30,000 bases of DNA from Symbiodinium natans (lineage: Eukaryota > Sar > Dinophyceae > Suessiales > Symbiodiniaceae). The notes under the pieces are model-generated. The model saw nothing but the letters and a program-made list of their open reading frames with translations, did no database searches and had not been told where the DNA came from. The DNA lies in assembly GCA_905221605.1 (NCBI GenBank), contig CAJNDS010002196.1, positions 35,001 to 65,000 on the forward strand. Reading direction: 5' to 3'. The first letter of the stretch is position 1, and the number at the start of each line of letters is the position of its first letter. This document shows, piece after piece, positions 20,173 through 28,249 of the stretch. The translations under genes were made by a program, and so were the position numbers.

Positions 20173-20309
20173 CATATATATATATATGTATGCATATATA
20201 TATATATATATATTTATTTATTTATCTATTTATCTATTTATCGATTTATTTATCTATATTTATATTTACATTTATATTCATATTTCAATTTATATTTAAA
20301 TTAGCTATG
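20137..20309. repeat. TA / TTTA simple repeat
   Basis: Runs of TA (to about 20210) grading into TTTATCTA and TTTATATT units. Tyr/Ile-rich open frames here are artefacts of the repeat. Confidence 0.95.
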
Positions 20310-20539
20310 TATTTATACATGCTTCTACAATGCGCTAATTGCAGCTTGGTACTTGTTGCCCATGTCGGATTGAGAAGCACTGCCGTGCACGGTGATGAAC
20401 TGAGTGTGGACAGCGGCGACAACGGGGCTGTGCACTCTTGAGCCCGTGCCCTTTGCAGCGCAAAGCAGCGGGTGGGACACAGCGACATACACTGGCCATC
20501 CCTGATTCGTGATGAATTGTGCAGCCTCCCTCTAACTCA

Positions 20540-20635
20540 CAATGCCGCCTCGCGGTATCTATGCCATGTGTCTGCGTGCCCCTCCTTGTCGAGGAATTTG
20601 GCAGTTGACAGTTGCCATGGTATTCTCTTAGCCCT
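20540..20635 (-). CDS. Candidate exon, unknown
   Basis: Minus-strand frame IPWQLSTAKFLDKEGHADTW, followed by HRYREAAL and a stop. The degenerate CCCTAAA array at 20675-20712 lies upstream. Composition looks coding, but there is no family match and no partner exon. Confidence 0.3.
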
Positions 20636-20674
20636 AAGTCCTTTTGAACCCGAGTCTGAGAGCCAACTCTTTGC

Positions 20675-20712
20675 CCTAAACCCTAAACCCTTCTTAACCC
20701 TCAACCCTAAGC
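20675..20712 (+). repeat. Degenerate telomere-like array, CCCTAAA
   Basis: Four or five CCCTAAA-like units with substitutions. Confidence 0.85.
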
Positions 20713-21001
20713 CCTCTCCCTGGCAGCGCCAGCCTTCAGACTGCCGGCGGCTGTGATGCTTCGCTGCGCTGGGAGGGATGTGCTTCCATCCTGGAACAAC
20801 GCCCCGAGGTCCCCGAGCGTACTCACGTTGACTCGGTATCAACACCCGCACACAGAGAACCGACCCAGGCTTTGAAACTCAAACTTCCATAATCCACATG
20901 CCAAGATGTTGAATCATGAGCCGTGGCTGCGTGTTTTTCGGACTTCCATCTTCACCCTTTGAGATGCTGACATCGGGGATGGTGAGCACGTGCTCGTGAC
21001 C

Positions 21002-21277
21002 TCATGTCGACATGCTTGCGAAGCCGCTGAAGGGTACGACATGTAAAACAGCGACATGAGCAATGATGTAATGATGCACGAAAAATACCACAGCTGGATG
21101 ATGCTGGAGAAGGCCGGAGCTGAGGCATCTTAGTTTGAGTTTCGCTAGCATGGCATCGAAGGTTGCAAAGTGCCCAACGCTGATTGTATCTCGTACACGG
21201 TCGACTTCAGTCCTGAGCGGGAGCGGACGGCAGGAGCCACGAAGAAATAAGACCGAGTATGATCGGCATACTTGCAC
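21002..21277 (-). CDS. Candidate exon with hydrophobic segment, unknown
   Basis: Minus-strand frame of about 90 codons with TEVDRVRDTISVGHFATFDA, a Lys/Leu helix-like stretch (MLAKLKLRCLSSGLL) and a hydrophobic span (AVVFFVHHYIIAHVAVLHVV), then a stop at 21002. Coding-like but unrecognised; no array interrupts it. Confidence 0.4.
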   Translation of the reverse strand: MQVCRSYSVLFLRGSCRPLPLRTEVDRVRDTISVGHFATFDAMLAKLKLRCLSSGLLQHHPAVVFFVHHYIIAHVAVLHVVPFSGFASMST

Positions 21278-21595
21278 TGGGTCACTTGCAAGGCACTGAA
21301 AACTAGCGTCCTGACTCCTTCTCCCCTATCCGTTTAAGCCTTTTAAGCATGCAGGGCCGGGCTCGGAGTTAATCTTTCCACGGCATCGCCGCCTGAGCCT
21401 CGTTGCTCGTGCATACGCAGTCACTGGGCGGAGTTCTGCAAGATGCAAGCATTCCAATGTTGCTCAGGTGATGACCGACTGCTACTGTCCGAGAGTCGGC
21501 CTCGCGGAGTCGCATGGCACGACAGGTTTCGGCACTAGGCGACGCGGGCAGCCCCGGGTGTCTTCGTCACGGGACCAGCGCACAGCAGAATACCA

Positions 21596-21634
21596 ATCCC
21601 TAAACCCTAAACCCGAAACCCTAAACCCTAAACT
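21596..21634 (+). repeat. Telomere-like array with the CCCTAAACTCTG junction
   Basis: Five units including the CCCGAAA variant seen at 18021. On the minus strand the exon ending LLLAEMAGA is followed by GA|GTTTAGGG. Confidence 0.9.
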
Positions 21635-21636
21635 CT

Positions 21637-21788
21637 GCACCGGCCATCTCCGCCAGGAGTAGCATCTTCTGTGCCGTTGCAGGAGGCTCCGGGCAATGCA
21701 GGCACAAAGCATGTGAGCACGTGGCGCCTCGCCATCGGAGTCCGCTGGTAAGACTGCACACCGCCAGGCTCCCGAGTTCCTCGTTTCT
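21637..21788 (-). CDS. Candidate exon ending at an array donor
   Basis: About 50 open codons on the minus strand, ending PPATAQKMLLLAEMAGA, then GCAGA|GTTTAGGG. The end resembles a PPR helix B, but no full PPR unit is visible. Start of the exon not fixed. Confidence 0.35.
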
Positions 21789-22084
21789 TCAACGCTCGGT
21801 TCGCTTTGACATCTCGCGTCGCAAGTTGCCGACAGCTTTTTGCTGAGGATTCTGAAATTCTGAAATTCCGAGTGTCTAAGAGTCTAAGGCCCCGGGCAAA
21901 TGAGCCGGAAAGCCACATCCAACCTGAGTGCTTGCCGGGTGAACTCCAGCATGTCAGTTGCCAGCCACATCGGGGGCGGAAACTGCAAAGCCATGAAACG
22001 ACAACAGCCTTTTTCTTCCGACAAGGTCTGCTTTTTCAGGCCGGCCCTTCCCTGGCCTGCCATCCTTAGAGGCCCTTAGAAAGT

Positions 22085-23150
22085 CTTGAAAGAAGAGATT
22101 TCTGATCTCCAGAGCCAAGAAGAGTCTTCGACTACCCGGAACACCTGGCCAAGGAATTTCTCAGGATTCATGACCATTGCATTGGGCGGGGCCTGGTCAG
22201 ATCTGGTCAGAGTTCTTCCCCGTTGCTACATGGGCAGGGATTCTAGGGGCGGTAACATGCTCCGACATCCCCAAATAGATCACTGAGTGCCAGAAGGAGT
22301 GTTTCCGGCATCCCCAGGCATGCCCCAGCTTTTTGACGGACCCACTGCGCCCTGGTTTTCAAAACGCCTTACACATTCCGGGTTCTGGGGGGGGGGGGGC
22401 ATACCCTAGGCCCTAAACCCTAAACCCTACACCCTAAACTCTGCCGGGGGGGGGGGGGGGGCATACCGGGAAAAGCAAGATGACTGGTGACCTGAGGCTA
22501 AGGCTTCCTGCGTCACGGCTCGCTGAGCACAGGCCCCCGCTCCGCAGAGGCAGACCTCGACATGAGCCGGGACATGATCATGAACATGGGAGTAGGGTTT
22601 AGGGTTTAGGGTTTAGGGTTTAGGGTTTAGGGTTTAGGGTTTAGGGTTTGGGGAACTTTGCATGATTTTGGTGGGTCAACAGCCCGTCCATGGGGCTGCA
22701 GCTCCCAGCATAGCACGGTGTGCAGGAAGGCCTAGGTTGACGAAGCTTTGTGTACGCGCCAGGCTGACGCAACGCTTTGGGCCGGAGACGGCGCTGGCTG
22801 CCTTCAGACCGTCCCATGAATGGCCTCGAGACATCAACTGGTTTAGGGTTTAGGGTTTAGGGTTTGCCGAAATTTAAGCAGTCTGGGCGAGTGACCCGAA
22901 GCAATGCCACCTCGCAACAGACTTTTGGGCAGGTGCATCTATCTGCGTGATCTTGTCCAACGACCCAACACTGCTCCAACGCACGATCGGGCCCCGGCGC
23001 TCGAGTTAATCCCGCCCCATCTGCGTCGTCCTCTGTCTCACAAGTAAAAACCCACACAAGCTCCAGCAAACCTTTGTCCAAGCGCAGCGCTGCCCCATCC
23101 GCTCCGCCTTCCTTCAAAGCAAGGTCAAGGGATTTTCGGTGCTTCGAATG
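22085..23150 (-). CDS. Multi-exon gene, unknown function, exons bounded by arrays
   Basis: Three minus-strand exons: about 23150-22870 (SLDLALKEGGADGAALRLDK, then LLELVWVFTCETEDDADG and further to CLNF, about 90 codons open); about 22795-22672, after GTCTGAAG, beginning AASAVSGPKRCVSLARTQSF; and about 22190-22087, NAMVMNPEKFLGQVFRVVED, SSWLWRSEISSFKTF then stop. The arrays at 22839-22864 and 22593-22652 separate the first two exons from each other and from the last. The first exon may end at CG|GCAAACCC, a GC donor beside the array. Cys-rich with an acidic patch; no family recognised. Confidence 0.45.
22384..22466 (+). repeat. Telomere-like array between two G-run/CATACC direct repeats
   Basis: A G-run followed by GGGGCATACC occurs at about 22386-22404 and again at about 22446-22466, with four degenerate CCCTAAA units and the CCCTAAACTCTG junction between. 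Either a target-site duplication or replication slippage on the G-run. Confidence 0.75.
22593..22652 (+). repeat. Telomere-like array, TTTAGGG x8
   Basis: Eight clean TTTAGGG units, intronic in the minus-strand gene at 22085-23150. Confidence 0.95.
22839..22864 (+). repeat. Short telomere-like array, TTTAGGG x3
   Basis: Three units immediately downstream of the large exon ending near 22870. Confidence 0.9.
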
Positions 23151-23524
23151 CCACCACCAAAGTCAGCCGCGCCTCGGCTTGATCTCCATATGATCCGGTG
23201 GCCTGTTCAGCAACGGCTTGTGATTTCTGATTGCTGGTTGGGTCTCTGCTCTGCCCCAGGTGGCACTTCGGACGTTTTGTGGGCTCTGACTTTTGCAAGG
23301 AAGAGCAAGGTAGCTTGGAGTTCTGGTCCATCTCAGCGAAACGTTCGCATAGGTTGTCGCGGTATCCACATTGGTCGACCATGCGGGGCGGTCACCAATC
23401 AGTGGCGAAAATGATGAAGGTGCAGTAAACGACAGAAGTCGGCCCAAGCAACGTCACACGGCCGCTGTGCGGCGCACATGTGTTCACTTTTTTACGCACC
23501 AACGGTGACCCGGTTCATTTTGTT

Positions 23525-25010
23525 TTAAATCGATTTCTCCGGTCGTGCGGCAAAGTGCTGCAATCCATCAAGCAGCTGCTTCTCCCCACCAGCCTCCGCA
23601 TGTACCATTACCGCATGGTTTTGAAAGGGGCAGGTGCACCAGAACCGATGCACCTGGCTTGAGCCAAACAAAGCAGCAAAAGACAACTTGTCAGGTTCGA
23701 CAGACATGGTAGCTGGTATCAACTTACCAAACATACGGCCACTGGGAGTTTTTTTATCTGCACTGAATTGCCGTCAGCAGCGAAGCTTGTGGCCAGGAGC
23801 ATGGTAAACACTTCCGAAAATGTCTCTGAGACTATCCGAGCGTGCAGACAACTTATACATAGACATGGTAAACAGCAACAACCCAATGTTAAACGTGCCA
23901 ATCCGTCTGCCAATTGTGGCCCATGCACACCTCACGCTCCATTGCGAGGCAGAATTGACATTCTACAAGCTGGAGATTTTTCTGCGCGCATGAGCTGTAT
24001 GTCATGTCTGCGCTTGGGTAACTTCAATCAAACCCTGACAGCAATTAACTTGAACCTTGCTGTGTATGATCTTGGGCAGCTCCTGATGTTGGATAGGAGC
24101 TGTCAGAGTCAAAAAACTATGTTGCCACATGGTGAAACTTCGGCATGGCTCACATGCTTGCTGACATTTGCTCGCAACTCAGGGCCCCCTCACCTACTCA
24201 CATCGGTCCTTCACCCACTGGTTCTACGCGGCGGTACACGCCTGGCCATCACATGACTTGATGCGTACTCCACTTCGCTTCTGACCGACCCTGCCCCGCA
24301 ATCGCAAAAGGTACTTCCCCACTCTCTCCTTGCAGCTGAGCAGCAGTGCAGCTTAGCGAGCACTGGGCCAAAGAGTCTTAGCAAGCCAGTCAGAGTCACA
24401 GCTTCCAGAACCAAGTTGTGGCCCAGTGTCGCAGTGTGAACTAAACAATTCGGCCACACGATTGCATGCGCTTCTTTCCCAAAGAGTATCCCCGTCCGTT
24501 GGGTTGTAATACGCTTACAAAACTACGTACTGCATTCGTGTTGGTTTTGCCCGTCGTATTTCTGTTGCCGAAATATCCACCACTTGAGGTTGGAAAGGGT
24601 CCACTGCGTTTTGTGGATTCCTTTAACTAAACTTTCCATTGGCTGATGTGCAATCAAGGTGCCGTCCCTGCGCGAGAGGCATTTCCAGTCACTGGCAGTT
24701 TCCTTTGGCAAGCCACGTAGCAACTGCTGATTGTTTCGGAAGGCATTGTCCCTGAAGGCCTGCCCCCCGCCCCCTGAATCACTTCGACCGGTTCGAGCTG
24801 GATGCTGACCTCACCACTGATCATGACAAAAGCCGAAAAGCCGCTTTTGGAAACCTCCCTGGCCCGACCGGTCCAAAACATTTAGCAATGTAGCATTGTT
24901 CGGCATATCGGGCCACATCATGACATTCATGCTCCCAGGAGTTGTTCCTCCATCATTATAAGGTAACTCCCTCTGCCTATGCAGTCCTTGCGAACATCTA
25001 CAACAAGCCC
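23525..25010 (-). CDS. Multi-exon gene, unknown, possible cNMP-like segment
   Basis: Minus-strand coding-like pieces in order: GSMNVMMWPDMPNNATLLNV (about 24975-24860), SGFSAFVMISGEVSIQLEPV (about 24850-24775), LLRGLPKETASDWKCLSRRD followed by GTLIAHQPMESLVKGIHKTQ and WTLSNLKWWIFRQQKYDGQ (24723 to about 24530), LEAVTLTGLLRLFGPVLAKL (about 24425-24320), RIVSETFSEVFTMLLATSFA (about 23870-23755) and GGEKQLLDGLQHFAARPEKS (about 23615-23528). VMISGEVSIQLE resembles a cyclic-nucleotide-binding-domain strand, but nothing else confirms it. The 24723-24530 piece is the most convincing. No arrays occur inside this gene. Junctions unresolved. Confidence 0.45.
23658..23668 (-). other. Possible relic spliced-leader sequence
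   Basis: The minus strand reads TTTGGCTCAAG, identical to the last 11 nt of the conserved dinoflagellate spliced leader as I know it. A relic leader marks a gene copy derived from a trans-spliced mRNA. It lies inside the weakly supported gene at 23525-25010, and an 11-nt match could be chance. Confidence 0.3.
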
Positions 25011-25110
25011 AACACATTGAAACTCCTTTGCAGAAGCCGTGTCTGCCGCTGTCGCAGAAGCGCCAGGCTGCGAAGAAGCTCCTCACTGAGCAGACGGGCG
25101 CTGCACTGTA

Positions 25111-25220
25111 CCCAGATCTCCAGAACCCTTAATTAAGGAAAATTTCCCCTAATTTATACTAAGGATCATGATTATGAATTAGGGTATATTCCTTAACTAA
25201 GGGGTTTTGGAAAATCTGGA
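25111..25220. mobile_element. MITE-like element, family 1, copy d
   Basis: Left arm CCCAGATCTCCAGAACCCTT then AATTAAGGAA; right arm TTCCTTAACTAAGGGGTTTT then GGAAAATCTGGAG, a good inverted match. Centre ACTAAGGATCATGATTATGA. Confidence 0.75.
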
Positions 25221-25459
25221 GAGAGAGGCACCCAGGCTGTCTTCACAGGTCTACGAGCTGAACATGTCAGGTCCTCCTTCTCTGAAGAGATTTGCGAAGC
25301 CTCCGTGTCGCATGTACCGTATGCAAACATGGAATCGCCCAAGGCCCTTCAATCACGACTGTGCTGGTGAGCAGTTCTTACATTAAGTCTTATCAGTCCG
25401 GTCTTGCAATTTGAAGAAGAGTTACTGTAATTACCTTATTTAATTGCTTTCCTTGGGTT

Positions 25460-27790
25460 CTATGTACACAACACATGAAGCAGCTCTGAGCACAGGGAGC
25501 CACGGAGTTGGTGGAAAAGCTCTGATAAATCTCGTGCCTGATGCGCGTACTCTAAGGCCAAGTCGTGCGCTCTGTCCTGCAGGTCGCGGTGTTCAAATGG
25601 TTTAGGGTTTAGGGTTTTTTTTCGCTCCCGCATAGCTGGCCGAACCGCAAGCAGGGTTGATGATTGGTACTACTGGGGTTTAGGGTTTAGGGTTTAGGGA
25701 CACCAAGAAAATCATCCGCAGTGGCAGGCGTTATTCCATCGGGGCGGAGAAAAGGTCATTCCCGGACGGTGTGGCGAGATGAGTTGGCAGCAGAAGTAGG
25801 CGAATGATCTCGTTTACCGGGCAGTGGTGATATTCTACTGTCCTGGAGTTGTACTGCTTTCTCCCGCTGTCGCTCTTTTTCTCGTATCCTCAGCTGCTGC
25901 AGATTCGCTCATGATCAGTCCCAGTGTCATGATGTGAAGCCACACAGCAGCAAGCAAGCCACGTTTGCACGGACAAATGCCGGGCAGCTCTTTCATCTCT
26001 TGCTGCGACTCCATAATTTCCTGCAACGCCAGCTGCCTGTCCATCTCCATCGCCCGCCTGCGCAAACGAAGCGGAACGGAGCACCGCTGAGTCGTGTTGA
26101 GACATGTGGGGGGGTTTCCCGAAATCAAGGGTACCGAAATTGGGGTCCCTATTCTAAGGGATCCTACTATGTGGGGACTAAATTGAGGGTTCCCTCATGA
26201 TTTTCGTAAAGCCCCCTATTGAGACATGATGATCATGTTGTTTTCTGAAGCTGATGCCGAGACACTGCAGCTCAAGCTTCCAGTGGGCGTTGTCCATTCC
26301 CTCAGCCAGCTGCACCTGTATCGTGCACAGCGGTTTAGGGTTTAGGGTTTAGGGTTCAGGATTTAGGGTTTAGGGTTTAGGGTTTAGGGTTTAGGGTTTA
26401 GGGTTTAGGGTTTAGGGTTTAGGGTTTAGGGTTTAGGGTCACGACTTGAGCACGCTGTAATTCACAGCATGAGTTGGGTTTGAGCTGCGAACGCAGAAGC
26501 CCCGCAATTCGTGATCCGAAGTGCCCGTCCTTGATTCGCTCTATTTCCTCCTTTCGCACGGCTTGCTTCCATTCGCGCTTGAACATCTGGTACTCCTTCC
26601 ACTGCAGGTGTACATAAACCAAAATGGCAGCTTTTTTTGCAGACACCTGTAAGCTTCGGAGGCGTCCTGGCCTTTGATTGCAGAAGTTCCTGTATCCGCT
26701 GCTCCCGGCCCTTTTCCTCGACATAGTCTTTCCTTGAAGCACATGGCACGTGCTCTCTGCGAACAAAAGAACCCAAGTTTGCCCCGAAGTTCTCTTGAAA
26801 GAGCCAGACTGGTATCATGCGCAACAGCGTAAACGACCAAAAGCAGGAACAAAGCCCTCCCGTACTTGTTGGTATACGTGTTGCAGCACTGCAGTGCAAT
26901 TCTGACCGACCTTCTCAACAAGAAACCCTGCAGATGCCGCCTAGCTTTCCTAAACCCTAAACCCTAAACCCTAAACCCTAAACCCTAAACCCTAAACCCT
27001 AAACCCTAAACTCATCCTGAGCAAGACCAAGTTGCATCTCTCTCGCTTGGCGGTCCCTCCATTCCATGATCTGTCGAGCCTGCAAGCCATATGAACATTC
27101 TTAGGGTTTAGGGTTTAGGGTTTAGGGTTTAGGGTTTAGGGTTTAGGGTTTAGGGTTTAGGGTTTAGGGTTTAGGGTTTAGGGTTTAGGGTTTAGGGTTT
27201 AGGGCAGAGCTTCTTGAGGCCCAAATGGACCAGCGGCTGTGGCATTGGCAGCATCATGTGTTGCATCCTCGGTCTTTCCATCTTTCCCCCCGGCCTCTTC
27301 CCTTCGTTCCTCCTCGGTCTGGCGCCGCTCCTCGCGCTGAAGGCCCCACTTCAGCTGCGACTCCAAGGATTTGATCTGCCTGACCTGCACACAACGTGCT
27401 AGGCATGACAAGACATTCTCACAGTCTTTCCCTTCTAAAGCAGCCACACAGACATGCTTCTGGAACCGCCTCTCTCTTTTCTTGGTCCAGCTGTGTCCGC
27501 ATTGCCGCGAAGTCTTCTGCCGTCGGCAATCCGGCAAGAGCAGAGCTCTGCGATGAGACATGGCCTAAGCATGGAAAGTGGCCACCCAGGTGGAAAATTC
27601 TGGTAGAACATCTGGTCACAAGGTCGCAAACCCCTAAACCCTAAACCCTAAACCCTAAACCCTAAACCCTAAACCCTAAACCCTAAACCCTAAACCCTAA
27701 ACCCTAAACCCTAAACCTCCACCAATGACAGCAAAGCTGCTGCTCAATGGGGCGCTGCTCTCGCGAAGGGCGCGTGGCTGACCAGCCTGA
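25460..27790 (-). CDS. Coiled-coil protein gene with telomere-repeat introns
   Basis: Exons deduced on the minus strand: an uncertain piece ending LLSLVE (donor GGAG|GTTTAGGG at 27716); 27547-27467 (SSALAGLPTAEDFAAMRTQL, 27 codons, phase 0 at both ends); 27384-27211 (VRQIKSLESQLKWGLQREER, acidic/Lys-rich, GPFGPQE); 27079 to about 27012 (ARQIMEWRDRQAREMQLGLA); from 26940 (AASAGFLVEKVGQNC...); a segment with REQRIQELLQSK and WKEYQMFKREWKQAVRKEEI, ending CELQRAQ at 26446; from 26315 (VQLAEGMDNAHWKLELQCLG); about 26059-25979 (MDRQLALQEIMESQQEMKEL); 25896-25843 (QLRIREKERQREKAVQLQ); 25576-25463 (DRAHDLALEYAHQARDLSEL...) with stop at 25460. The protein is mostly charged alpha-helix with heptad character, so a structural coiled-coil role is inferred. 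The 5' end is not fixed; a frame at 28000-27920 may belong to it. Confidence 0.7.
25577..25703 (-). other. Intron-like module: array, unique spacer, array
   Basis: Acceptor CCTGCAG precedes DRAHDLALEY at 25576. Upstream lie heptamer arrays at plus-strand 25598-25617 and 25676-25699, an A-run (minus strand) and a unique spacer; a possible GT donor (CTTG|GTGTCCCTAAACCC) is at 25703. The spacer resembles that at 18176-18253. The phase across this intron was not reconciled, so the donor is provisional. Confidence 0.45.
26112..26214. mobile_element. MITE-like element, family 2, copy b
   Basis: About 103 bp with imperfect terminal inverted repeats: left GGGGTTTCCCGAAATCAAGG, right (reverse complement) GGGGCTTTACGAAAATCATG. 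Its minus strand matches copy a at 19249 through CTAATTTAG-CCCC, AGTAGGAT and CCCCAAAT motifs. It lies in an intron of the coiled-coil gene. Confidence 0.7.
26316..26445 (-). other. 130-bp GT-AG intron made mainly of CCCTAAA repeats
   Basis: Donor CTCAA|GTCGTGACCCTAAACC at 26445 and acceptor CGATACAG at 26316. The exon sides join CELQRAQ to VQLAEGMDN in phase 0. The array (plus-strand 26331-26439, about 15 heptamers) fills about four fifths of the intron. This is the clearest case of an intron composed of telomere repeat in this window. Confidence 0.7.
26941..27011 (-). other. 71-bp intron made of TTTAGGG repeats
   Basis: On the minus strand the short exon ARQIMEWRDRQ... ends at GATGA|GTTTAGGG (27011) or, in phase 0, CAG|GATGAG (27016). 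The array (nine units, plus-strand 26950-27012) then runs to AAAGCTAG at 26941. With the GA donor the frame continues into AASAGFLVEKV; with the GT donor another open frame is entered. The donor choice is undecided. Confidence 0.55.
27080..27210 (-). other. 131-bp intron made mainly of CCCTAAA repeats (GC donor)
   Basis: Exon ending GPFGPQE is followed by GCTCTGCCCTAAACCC; fourteen or so heptamers follow (plus-strand 27100-27204) and GGCTTGCAG closes the intron before ARQIMEWRDRQ in phase 0. Nearly 80 per cent of the intron is array. Confidence 0.6.
27385..27466 (-). other. Ordinary 82-bp GT-AG intron without array
   Basis: Donor GAGGCG|GTTCCAG and acceptor TGTGCAG|GTCAGG join QEKREA to VRQIKSLES in phase 0. 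It shows that not every intron of this gene carries heptamers. Confidence 0.65.
27548..27716 (-). other. 169-bp intron beginning with 12 TTTAGGG units
   Basis: GGTGGAG|GTTTAGGG at 27716 is a GT donor continuous with a clean array (plus-strand 27631-27717); CATCGCAG at 27548 precedes SSALAGLPTAED. Confidence 0.55.
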
Positions 27791-27848
27791 TCATGGTTTT
27801 TGTGCCGACCCAGGCCTGGTCTTGCAACACCCCTGTCCGCACCTACCG

Positions 27849-27902
27849 TAGGGTTTAGGGTTTAGGGTTTAGGGTTTAGGGCTTAGGGTTTAGGGTTTAG
27901 GG
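27849..27902 (+). repeat. Telomere-like array, TTTAGGG x8
   Basis: Eight TTTAGGG units. This is the last array in the window; none occurs in the final 2.1 kb. Confidence 0.95.
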
Positions 27903-28249
27903 ATATGATTGGCTTGTCCTGCGAAAATCGGCTTGAAAAGGCTTTTGTGTATGAATGCAGAAATGAGCCTCAGGCCTAGAACAAAGCTGCATTGTTTCCA
28001 AGACTGCTAGAAGCTGCCCATCGTGTTGTTGTTGTGGGTGAGGAAAAAAGTAAAAACCTTTCTGGGATCTAACAAGCTTTTCTATCCTGAGCCAAAACGG
28101 ATCAAACATCAGCGATTTAAAGATCACAAAACATGTGTCCATGAAGTGCGTGAAGACAGGATTCTGCGTCCAAGCCCAGGACATGTGCACCCGAGGCACA
28201 CAGGCACAACCGATCTTAATTGTAATTGTCGCGAGAGGCGCGCTCAACC

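Larger units (their letters stand above)
19515..20536. other. Mostly non-coding; array with direct repeats and TA-rich block
   Basis: Contains the array at 19992-20029 (separate entry), a short candidate minus-strand exon at about 20092-20036 ([19 protein letters not shown], then stop) after a TTTGCAG acceptor, and a long TA/TTTA simple repeat. Weak open frames on both strands at 20330-20490 are not called. Confidence 0.45.

Noticed and set aside
23768-24256. 162-codon plus-strand frame
   Set aside because: Part of it overlaps the better minus-strand segment RIVSETFSEVFTMLLATSFA and it has no recognisable motif.
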